A stretch of DNA of 5,398 bases from JBDKTK01 sp039680225 (GTDB taxonomy: Bacteria; Desulfobacterota; Syntrophia; Syntrophales; UBA4778), in the NCBI GenBank assembly GCA_039680225.1, contig JBDKTK010000002.1, forward strand, positions 1 to 5,398, given 5' to 3'. The notes under the pieces were generated by a model, which saw nothing but the letters and a program-made list of their open reading frames with translations, had not been told where the DNA came from and made no database searches. Shown here piece after piece: positions 1 through 5,224 of the stretch. Both the position numbers and the translations under genes were made by a program. Within the stretch, counting starts at the first letter, position 1; each line of letters starts with the position of its first letter.

Positions 1-67
1 CAAGCAAGACGAGTGCAAACCTGTTTTCCGCCACTTTAAGGCAGTCTTCTACTGTAATTCTTGCCAT
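1..67 (-). CDS. rpoZ: DNA-directed RNA polymerase subunit omega, N-terminal part (runs off left edge)
   Basis: Only the first 22 codons are present, reading MARITVEDCLKVAENRFALV and then two leucines. This matches the highly conserved omega N-terminus (M-A-R-x-T-V-E-D-C-L ... N-R-F-x-L-V). Omega is the small RNA polymerase subunit that binds the beta-prime subunit and helps core enzyme assembly; in many bacteria it also contributes to ppGpp response (family knowledge, not visible here). The ATG at 65-67 starts one base after the gmk stop codon. A strong Shine-Dalgarno (GGAGG, complement of 74-78) lies inside the last codons of gmk with a 6-nt spacer, so translation is probably coupled to gmk. 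The gmk-rpoZ order is very common and supports the call despite the short fragment. Confidence 0.93.
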   Translation of the reverse strand, partial: MARITVEDCLKVAENRFALVLL

Positions 68-68
68 G

Positions 69-692
69 TTATTCCTCCAACTCCTTCATTAATTTTTCTA
101 ATTTATGTTCCAGCCTCTCCCGCCGGCATTTCTCGGCCAGGTAGACGGATTTGAACTGCTCCACCGCAACGGGGAGCTTCTCGTTAAATATTATGTAATC
201 ATACCAGAAAGCCGCTTTCATTTCCTCAAGGGCGTTATCGAGCCTGGTCTTGAGGGTCTTTGCATTGTCGGACCCCCTCTTGCTCAAGCGCTTTTTCAGT
301 TCCTTCAGGGAAGGTGGCGAAATAAAAATGTAAATGCCTTCCGGAAAAATCTTTTTCAGATTCACAGCGCCCTTGGTATCCAGGTCCAGGATTATGTCAT
401 TATCCTTCTCCAGCAGTTTCTTTATATCGGACCCGGAAGTCCCATATAAGTAACCGTATACCTCATTCCACTCGATAAAATCGCCTTTGGCGACACCGGC
501 CCGGAAAGCCTCATCGGAAATGAACCGGTAATCCCTGCCGTCTACTTCGCCGGGCCTGGGCGGCCTGGTGGTATAAGATACCGAGTAAACAATATCGGGG
601 AACATTTTCATAATGTCCCTGCAGATGGAGGTTTTACCGGCGCCTGAAGGGGCCGATACCACCAGCAGCAGGCCTCCCGAATTTTCACTCAC
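69..692 (-). CDS. gmk: Guanylate kinase
   Basis: Guanylate kinase is a cytosolic enzyme converting GMP and ATP to GDP and ADP, essential for GTP, dGTP and ppGpp supply. Numbering from the GTG start (207 aa, the usual family length): the P-loop SAPSGAGKT is at 13-21. The guanylate kinase signature TTRPPRPGEVDGRDYRF at 41-57 fits the T-[ST]-R-x2-[KR]-x2-[DE]-x2-G-x2-Y-x-[FY] pattern. GMP-binding elements FIE (72-74) and YLYGTS (81-86), the LDLDTKGA strand (102-109), lid arginines near 135-150 and YDYIIFNE (164-171) follow. The C-terminus is a charged helix rich in K and E. The start is uncertain: TTG (693-695) and GTG (690-692) are adjacent in-frame codons. An AGGCGG at 701-706 is 5 nt from TTG but 8 nt from GTG, so I prefer GTG. 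It lies 15 nt after the yicC stop (TTG: 12 nt) and 1 nt before rpoZ. Confidence 0.97.
   Translation of the reverse strand: MSENSGGLLLVVSAPSGAGKTSICRDIMKMFPDIVYSVSYTTRPPRPGEVDGRDYRFISDEAFRAGVAKGDFIEWNEVYGYLYGTSGSDIKKLLEKDNDIILDLDTKGAVNLKKIFPEGIYIFISPPSLKELKKRLSKRGSDNAKTLKTRLDNALEEMKAAFWYDYIIFNEKLPVAVEQFKSVYLAEKCRRERLEHKLEKLMKELEE
74..78 (-). promoter_or_regulatory. Ribosome binding site of rpoZ, embedded in the end of gmk
   Basis: GGAGG on the minus strand sits 6 nt before the rpoZ ATG. It is read as part of the last glutamate codons of gmk, so ribosomes finishing gmk uncover or hand over to the rpoZ start. This is the best Shine-Dalgarno in the window and fixes the rpoZ start. Confidence 0.8.
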
Positions 693-707
693 CAAAGCAA
701 CCGCCTG

Positions 708-1592
708 TCATTCTATATTCTGGATCTGTTCCCTCAGGCGGGACAGTTCCGTTTTTATGTCGACGACTATCTGGGAAATTTCCGCATCCGGGCTCTTGGA
801 ACCGATCGTGTTGGCCTCCCTGTTCATCTCCTGCAAAAGGAAGTCGATCTTTCGCCCGATTGCCTCGTTGCTCCTCATTATTGAATCCATCTGGATGAGA
901 TGGCTCTGGAAACGGACGATTTCCTCGGTGATGTCGCTTCTTTCAGCCATTATTGCCACTTCCTGGGCGAGCCTGGCGTCGTCCACGGGGAAATTGCCCA
1001 TAAGGTCTTTCACCCTCTCGGACAACCTCTTCTGGTACTCGGAGACGACCTGGGGAGATTTGTCTTTGATCCTCATCAGAAAAGAATCGAGGAGCCCGAG
1101 ACGGTCCTGCAGGTCCTTTCCGATGATCCCCCCTTCCTGGGCCCTCATGTTTTCCAGGTTGTCCATCGCCTCTTCCAGGACGGCCTGCAGGCTTCCCCAT
1201 ACCTGGGCCAGGTCTATTTCCGTTTCAGCGACCGTGACCGCATCCTTTATTCCCAGCAACAGTCCGAGGTTGATTTCGTCTTTGAGCTGGAATTCCTGTT
1301 TCAAAGCGGAAAGCATTCCGTAATAATTACGGATCAGGGGCATGTTCAATTCGAGCCGGCCTTCTGAATTGGCGCTCTGGTCCGCATCCCGACGGATGCT
1401 GATCTCGATCCTCCCCCTGGCAAAACGGTCCGTGACTTTTCTTTTGACCTCGGGCTCAAGGGGCGAAAAAACCCCGGGCAGCCTCACGAATATTTCCAGG
1501 AACCTGTGGTTAAGCGACTTTATCTCAATCGAAACGTTTTTATCGTTGATGATTGCTTCGGCCCGGCCGTAGCCGGTCATGCTCTTTATCAT
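708..1592 (-). CDS. yicC: YicC/YloC family endoribonuclease
   Basis: A full-length YicC family protein of 294 aa, the usual length. Founding members in Escherichia coli and Bacillus are reported as endoribonucleases involved in RNA turnover; the exact substrates here are unknown. Visible landmarks are the canonical N-terminus MIKSMTGYGRAE (1-12), SLNHRFLEI (26-34), ENMRAQEGG (147-155), AERSDITEEIVRFQSHL (216-232), and the C-terminal DUF1732 hallmark GRKIDFLLQEMNREANTIGS (246-265) followed by K-S-P-D-A-E-I-S. The C-terminal half is strongly charged and probably helical. The ATG at 1590-1592 is preceded by AGAAGG (1602-1607) with a 9-nt spacer. It is followed directly by gmk and rpoZ, a widely conserved order. 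No small remA/DUF370 gene lies between yicC and gmk, unlike in many Firmicutes and some other phyla. Confidence 0.96.
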   Translation of the reverse strand: MIKSMTGYGRAEAIINDKNVSIEIKSLNHRFLEIFVRLPGVFSPLEPEVKRKVTDRFARGRIEISIRRDADQSANSEGRLELNMPLIRNYYGMLSALKQEFQLKDEINLGLLLGIKDAVTVAETEIDLAQVWGSLQAVLEEAMDNLENMRAQEGGIIGKDLQDRLGLLDSFLMRIKDKSPQVVSEYQKRLSERVKDLMGNFPVDDARLAQEVAIMAERSDITEEIVRFQSHLIQMDSIMRSNEAIGRKIDFLLQEMNREANTIGSKSPDAEISQIVVDIKTELSRLREQIQNIE

Positions 1593-1601
1593 TTATCTCA
1601 G

Positions 1602-1607
1602 CCTTCT
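1602..1607 (-). promoter_or_regulatory. Ribosome binding site of yicC
   Basis: AGAAGG on the minus strand, 9 nt before the yicC ATG, in the 40-nt gap after the DUF4416 gene. It supports independent initiation of yicC rather than coupling to the gene before it. Confidence 0.65.
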
Positions 1608-1609
1608 TA

Positions 1610-1627
1610 TAATTCTATTAATTCTAT
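1610..1627 (-). repeat. Perfect 9-bp tandem duplication in the DUF4416-yicC gap; possible -10 elements
   Basis: The minus strand reads ATAGAATTA twice in direct succession within the only sizeable gap (40 nt) between genes of the run. Each copy contains TAGAAT, a five-of-six match to the sigma-70 -10 hexamer. The best -35 partner I find for the second copy is TTAAAT (1635-1640, 17-nt spacing), which is weak. The repeat itself is certain; promoter activity for yicC-gmk-rpoZ is only a possibility. Confidence 0.4.
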
Positions 1628-1632
1628 CCGCC

Positions 1633-2154
1633 TCATTTAAGCTGAAGCAGGTATTTTTCCCTTAACCTGTTCAACAGGCCCGTGATCGCCCGGCCCGCGT
1701 AATCCGGATACGTCCATTCCAGGGGATGGTAGGAGCCGTCGCGGTAAACGAGCGTCACATCGGCATAAATGCCATCCCTCAGATAGGGCCTGTGGGAGTA
1801 TGGCTTGCCCGTAGCCAGGATCAGGTGACAACGGTTTATGTAGCCGGGGTCGATGTTGATCCTTCTCCTGCCCTCCGCAAGGAGGGCTCCTTCGATCCCG
1901 TTTGTAATTATTTTTACATCGGGCAGCGATTCGGGCCTGATCAGATCTTCAAAAGCAACGATCCTGCGGACCAGTCCCGGCCCCATCTCCTTTTCATAAT
2001 AATCCGTGTAATCGAACGGCAGAAGCTCGCTGACGAAATCGGGCCTTCCGAAACGGCCGGCCAGTTCCTTTATGACATCTGCCAGGAGCTGCTGATCGTC
2101 CGAAAACAAGCTCACGGTCAGCTTCACAGGGTCTGCTTCAGACGGCCTGCTCAC
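1633..2154 (-). CDS. DUF4416 family protein, function unknown
   Basis: A 173-aa protein that I recognise as DUF4416, a family without an established function. Conserved-looking blocks are the N-terminal VKLTVSLFSDD (10-20), PFDYTDYYEKEMGPGL (46-61), EGRRRINIDPGYI (94-106), the segment ATGKPYSHRPYLRDGIYADV (114-133), and the C-terminal EWTYPDY (146-152). The density of conserved Asp, Glu, His, Tyr and Arg could fit an enzyme or nucleic-acid-binding role, but no catalytic motif is recognisable. There is no signal peptide or membrane segment, so it is probably cytosolic. The start is GTG at 2152-2154, overlapping the hldA stop as GTGA, with AAGGA (2161-2165) 6 nt upstream; this implies translational coupling to hldA. 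The stop is followed by a 40-nt gap before yicC. Family assignment is from memory of family motifs. Confidence 0.85.
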   Translation of the reverse strand: MSRPSEADPVKLTVSLFSDDQQLLADVIKELAGRFGRPDFVSELLPFDYTDYYEKEMGPGLVRRIVAFEDLIRPESLPDVKIITNGIEGALLAEGRRRINIDPGYINRCHLILATGKPYSHRPYLRDGIYADVTLVYRDGSYHPLEWTYPDYAGRAITGLLNRLREKYLLQLK

Positions 2155-3149
2155 AGTGAATCCTTCAACTCCTCTGCCGTGACCGTGGCCGTTCCGATTT
2201 TGCCGACTACTATTCCCGCAGCTTTATTGGCGAGATAAGCCGCTTCTTTGTACCCGGCGCCTGCAGCCATGCTCAGGGCGAATATACCTATCACGGTGTC
2301 CCCTGCGCCCGTAACGTCAAAAACCTCTTTCCCCATTGCCGGGATGTGGACTTTATCGCCGTCCCGCGCAAAAAGGCTCATCCCCCTCTCCCCCCGGGTG
2401 ATGATGAGGCATTTAAAATCGCATTTCTCAAGGAGGTCCGCCGCGGCTGATGCGATTAATGCCTCCTTGCCGCGCTCCTGACCGTTCAAATCCACTATCC
2501 CCATTGCCGCTTCGGCTTCCAGGTGATTGGGGGTTATGACATCGAGTCCCTTGTAAAAAGACAGGTCGCGACGCTTCGGATCGACGCATGTAACGATACG
2601 GGTCCCTTTTGTAATCCGGCGCAAGCCGTCCAGGAGCTGGCCGGAAACAATGCCTTTATTGTAATCAGAAATTACAATGGCCCCCAGGCGGTCCCTCTCG
2701 GATTCCACAAATTCCAGGATTCTTTCAATGCTGGACGGCAGCACCGGTTTTTTGCTTTCCCGGTCGAACCTGACGACCTGCTGGCTGTGGGCGACGATCC
2801 TTGTCTTTACAGTCGTCGGGCGGTCCTCTTTTATGATGCCGTCGGCAACGATGCCCGAGCCTTCCAGTTTCTCGACGAGCCAGCGGCCCATCTGGTCATT
2901 CCCGACCACGCCTGCAATAAGGGCGTTTCCGCCCGCCGAAACTATGTTGTTCAAGACGTTCGCCGAACCGCCCAGCATCTGGTTTTCCCGGGCGACTTCC
3001 ACGACCGGCACCGGGGCTTCGGGCGATATCCGGGATACCTTGCCCCAGATGAAATGGTCCACCATGACGTCGCCGATGACCATAACATTTGTCCCGGAAA
3101 AATTGTCAATAATTTTAGCAGCTTTTTTCTTGGTAATCAGTCCCTTCAT
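2151..3149 (-). CDS. hldA: D-glycero-beta-D-manno-heptose-7-phosphate kinase, stand-alone (RfaE domain I)
   Basis: A PfkB/ribokinase-superfamily sugar kinase of 332 aa. The RfaE1 family phosphorylates heptose 7-phosphate at C1 to give the 1,7-bisphosphate on the ADP-heptose pathway for LPS inner core. Visible motifs: GDVMVDHFIWG (26-36), then SRISPEAPVPVVEV (39-52), the sugar-binding GGSANVLNNI (60-69), DYNKG (162-166), DPKRRD (190-195), TPNHLEAE (207-214), TRGERGMSLF (251-260), and the anion-hole/catalytic FDVTGAGDT (277-285) with D284 as the expected base. The length equals domain I only; the cytidylyltransferase-like domain found fused in HldE is absent and must be encoded elsewhere. DPKRRD differs from the DPKG form common in proteobacterial HldE, so substrate assignment is somewhat less sure than family. 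ATG at 3147-3149, 24 nt after galE, with a modest GGGAAAG upstream. The stop overlaps the DUF4416 start. Confidence 0.88.
   Translation of the reverse strand: MKGLITKKKAAKIIDNFSGTNVMVIGDVMVDHFIWGKVSRISPEAPVPVVEVARENQMLGGSANVLNNIVSAGGNALIAGVVGNDQMGRWLVEKLEGSGIVADGIIKEDRPTTVKTRIVAHSQQVVRFDRESKKPVLPSSIERILEFVESERDRLGAIVISDYNKGIVSGQLLDGLRRITKGTRIVTCVDPKRRDLSFYKGLDVITPNHLEAEAAMGIVDLNGQERGKEALIASAAADLLEKCDFKCLIITRGERGMSLFARDGDKVHIPAMGKEVFDVTGAGDTVIGIFALSMAAGAGYKEAAYLANKAAGIVVGKIGTATVTAEELKDSL
2161..2165 (-). promoter_or_regulatory. Ribosome binding site of the DUF4416 gene
   Basis: AAGGA on the minus strand lies inside the last codons of hldA, 6 nt before the GTG start. It decides the start: the GTG overlapping the hldA stop is the codon at correct spacing. 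Confidence 0.65.
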
Positions 3150-3173
3150 ATCCGAATCTTTCCCGGCCCGGAC

Positions 3174-4148
3174 TTATGCCGAAAACCGCTTGCGGTGCCA
3201 TCTCCAGGCTGTTTCAATTATGCTGTCGAGGTCCGGAAACTGCGGGTTCCATCCCAAATCCTTAATGATTTGGCCGGAACCGGCAACCAGTTGGCCGGGA
3301 TCGCCCTTTCTCCTTGGACCTTCTTTGATAGCTATCTTCTTTCCCGTAACCCTTTCCGTGCTTTCAATCACCTTTCTCACGGAAAACCCTTTGCCGTTGC
3401 CGAGGTTGTAAAAATACGCCCCATCTCTCTTTTCAATATGGTCCAGCGCCTTTATGTGGGCGTCTGCCAGGTCATTCACATGGATATAGTCGCGGATGCA
3501 CGTGCCGTCCGGAGTATCGTAATCCGTGCCGAAGACCGTCACTTCCTTCCTCCTTCCCAAAGCGCAATCAAGCACTATGGGGATCAAGTGGGTTTCGGGA
3601 GTATGGTCTTCACCGATTTGCGCGTCCGGATCGGCTCCCGCCGCATTGAAATACCGCAGACAGACGGACCGGATCCCGTATGCTTCAGAATATTTCTTCA
3701 GCATTCCTTCTATGATGAGCTTCGTGGAGCCGTAAACATTGGTCGGTTCCGTCGGATGGTCCTCCTTTATAGGCACGTGCACGGGGTTGCCGTATACGGC
3801 GGCGCTCGACGAAAACACGATCCTTTTTACACCCGCATCAAGCATGGCCCCTAACAGGTTGATCCCATTCGACAAATTGTTCTGATAATACTTATGGGGG
3901 TCCTCCTCTGATTCGCCGACCAGGCTGCTGGCCGCGAAGTGGATTACCGAGCCCACCTTTTTTTCGCGTAAAATTTTTACAAGCAAATCCCTGTCTGAAA
4001 GGTCCCCCTCGATGAATTCACCCGTTGAGACCATTTCCCGGTGGCCGCGCGAGAGGTTATCAAAAACAACAGTGTCAACACCGTATCGGGAAAGCAGCTT
4101 GACCACATGCGATCCTATGTACCCGGCCCCCCCGGTTACGAGTATCAT
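3174..4148 (-). CDS. galE: UDP-glucose 4-epimerase
   Basis: A short-chain dehydrogenase/reductase enzyme interconverting UDP-glucose and UDP-galactose with bound NAD; some members also act on the N-acetylated sugars. At 324 aa it has the usual length. The NAD-binding GGAGYIG is at 6-12, followed by FDNLSRGH (29-36) and GDLSD (48-52). The active-site serine is in SSSAAVYG (113-120, probably S115), and the catalytic YGSTK has Y139 and K143. LRYFNAAGAD (164-173), HLIP (187-190), DGTCIRDYIHVNDLA (214-228) and YNLGNGKGFSV (247-257) are typical GalE substrate-binding blocks and separate it from dehydratases. ATG at 4146-4148 overlaps the stop of the preceding uxs-like gene as ATGA, so the two are translationally coupled. 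The product probably feeds galactose or galacturonate-type residues into surface polysaccharide. Confidence 0.95.
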   Translation of the reverse strand: MILVTGGAGYIGSHVVKLLSRYGVDTVVFDNLSRGHREMVSTGEFIEGDLSDRDLLVKILREKKVGSVIHFAASSLVGESEEDPHKYYQNNLSNGINLLGAMLDAGVKRIVFSSSAAVYGNPVHVPIKEDHPTEPTNVYGSTKLIIEGMLKKYSEAYGIRSVCLRYFNAAGADPDAQIGEDHTPETHLIPIVLDCALGRRKEVTVFGTDYDTPDGTCIRDYIHVNDLADAHIKALDHIEKRDGAYFYNLGNGKGFSVRKVIESTERVTGKKIAIKEGPRRKGDPGQLVAGSGQIIKDLGWNPQFPDLDSIIETAWRWHRKRFSA

Positions 4149-5083
4149 CCGGCTGTTTTCTCCCTGAAGTACCCCAGGACAAGCCGGAGCCCTTCATCGA
4201 TTTTGATTTCAGGTTCCCATCCCAGCACTCTTTTCGCCTTGGAGATATCCGGCCTCCTCACCTTCGGGTCGTCTTCGGGCAGGTCCTCGTAAACAATGCG
4301 GCTCCTGGTCCCGCATACCCGGACAATCTTTTCGGCAAGCTCGCCCACGGTAATCTCCTCGGGATTGCCGAGATTGACCGGATAGGGCTCCCCGGACTGC
4401 AACAGGAGGTAAATGCCCCGTACCAGGTCGTTGACATGGCAGAAGCTCCGGGTCTGCTTGCCGTCCCCGAAAATTGTTATGTCCTCGCCCGTCAATGCCT
4501 GCCGCATGAAAGTCGGCAGGGCGCGGCCGTCTTCAAGTCTCATTCGCGGACCGTAAGTATTGAAGATCCTTACTATCCTAGTGGAAATCCCCTCGTGCCG
4601 GCTGTAAGCCATGGTCATCGCTTCGGCGAAACGCTTCGCCTCATCGTAGACCCCCCGGGGGCCCACCGGGTTGACATGTCCCCAGTAATCCTCTGACTGG
4701 GGATGCTCCAGGGGGTCGCCGTAACATTCGGATGTTGACGCCAGGAGGAACTTTGCCTTTTTTGCCTTGGCAAGGCCCAGCGCCTTGTGGGTTCCCAGGG
4801 ACCCGACTTTAAGCGTATGGATCGGCAGCTTCAGGTAATCTATCGGGCTTGCAGGCGAAGCAAAGTGCAGGATGTTATTTATTTTGCCGTCAACGTGAAT
4901 AAAATCGGTCACATCATGCTTTATGAAACGAAACCTTTCATTTCCGAATAAATGGGCAATATTGCCGGGGTCGCCGGTTATGAGGTTGTCAATACAGATC
5001 ACCTCATGCCCCCTGCCGAGGAAGTAATCACAAAGATGGCTTCCCAGAAATCCCGCTCCCCCCGTGATTACGGTCCTCTCCAT
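4145..5083 (-). CDS. UDP-glucuronate decarboxylase (UDP-xylose synthase)-like SDR enzyme
   Basis: An extended SDR of 312 aa from the chosen start. The family oxidises UDP-glucuronate at C4 with bound NAD, decarboxylates it and re-reduces it to UDP-xylose; some bacterial relatives stop at the 4-keto pentose. Numbering from the 5083 ATG: GGAGFLG (8-14), ASPASPIDYLKLPIHTLKVG (75-94), STSECYGDP (116-124, active-site S/T and E119), YDEAKR (146-151, Y146 and K150), RIFNTYGPRM (172-181), TRSFCHVNDLVRG (211-223), RRPDI (276-280). The SPIDYLKLPI and SECYGDP blocks are typical of UXS rather than of dTDP-glucose dehydratase. In-frame starts are ATG 5081-5083, ATG 5093-5095 and TTG 5141-5143. I choose 5083: it puts the glycine motif at residue 8 as in relatives and has GGAAAAGG just upstream. 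The TTG coincides with a -35 hexamer and is unlikely. No N-terminal membrane anchor is seen, so the enzyme is cytosolic. It overlaps galE by ATGA. Confidence 0.87.
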   Translation of the reverse strand: MERTVITGGAGFLGSHLCDYFLGRGHEVICIDNLITGDPGNIAHLFGNERFRFIKHDVTDFIHVDGKINNILHFASPASPIDYLKLPIHTLKVGSLGTHKALGLAKAKKAKFLLASTSECYGDPLEHPQSEDYWGHVNPVGPRGVYDEAKRFAEAMTMAYSRHEGISTRIVRIFNTYGPRMRLEDGRALPTFMRQALTGEDITIFGDGKQTRSFCHVNDLVRGIYLLLQSGEPYPVNLGNPEEITVGELAEKIVRVCGTRSRIVYEDLPEDDPKVRRPDISKAKRVLGWEPEIKIDEGLRLVLGYFREKTAG

Positions 5084-5114
5084 TGCCTTTTCCATGTTAA
5101 TACAAAGTCCAAGA

Positions 5115-5143
5115 ATGCTATTATTATAGGGCTTTTTTGTCAA
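5115..5143 (-). promoter_or_regulatory. Predicted sigma-70-type promoter of the minus-strand gene run
   Basis: A perfect -35 hexamer TTGACA (5138-5143) is followed after 17 nt by TAGCAT (5115-5120), a four-of-six -10 match keeping the key A2 and T6. Transcription would begin near 5108 and give a leader of about 25 nt to the ATG at 5083. A perfect TATAAT also occurs at 5123-5128, but it is only 9 nt from TTGACA and has no good -35 at 16-18 nt, so which hexamers are used is not certain. Confidence 0.55.
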
Positions 5144-5163
5144 TTCATTTCTGGAAATCCTTC

Positions 5164-5190
5164 TTGACTAAAAGCGTAAAAGAATATAGT
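5164..5190 (+). promoter_or_regulatory. Predicted sigma-70-type promoter of lysS
   Basis: TTGACT (5164-5169, five of six) and TATAGT (5185-5190, five of six) are separated by 15 nt, slightly short of the optimum. The predicted transcript begins near 5197 and has a leader of about 28 nt. The position, just upstream of lysS and back to back with the minus-strand promoter, supports it. Confidence 0.5.
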
Positions 5191-5224
5191 GAACAAGACT
5201 TTAACTTACCGGATTGGGAATGAA

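Noticed and set aside
613..1323. A 236-codon plus-strand open frame antisense to yicC and the start of gmk
   Set aside because: The sense strand carries unmistakable YicC and guanylate kinase motifs. The antisense translation is low-complexity and Ser/Ile/Leu-rich, with no family resemblance and no promoter or ribosome site that I can support.
1726..2238. A 170-codon plus-strand open frame antisense to the DUF4416 gene and the end of hldA
   Set aside because: The minus-strand frame has a proper overlapping start, a Shine-Dalgarno and DUF4416 motifs. The antisense frame has none of these.
2523..3854. A 443-codon plus-strand open frame antisense to hldA and galE
   Set aside because: It is exactly codon-aligned with both minus-strand genes (the 24-nt gap keeps phase), so it stays open simply because those stretches lack the sense codons TTA, CTA and TCA. 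It ends at the TTA codon for galE L99. The translation has no recognisable domain.
4652..4661. C5G5 palindrome, possible hairpin or regulatory site
   Set aside because: It is fully inside the uxs-like coding region, encoding the conserved GPRG before the active-site tyrosine, with no loop or T-run. It is explained by codon choice.
5084..5143. Extension of the uxs-like gene to a TTG at 5141-5143
   Set aside because: The TTG is the first half of a perfect TTGACA hexamer, has no Shine-Dalgarno, and would add 20 residues not expected before the SDR glycine motif.
5103..5201. Short inverted match (aaagtc / gacttt) flanking the divergent promoter region
   Set aside because: Only six bases, about 90 nt apart and not symmetric around either promoter; this is expected by chance in an AT-rich interval.
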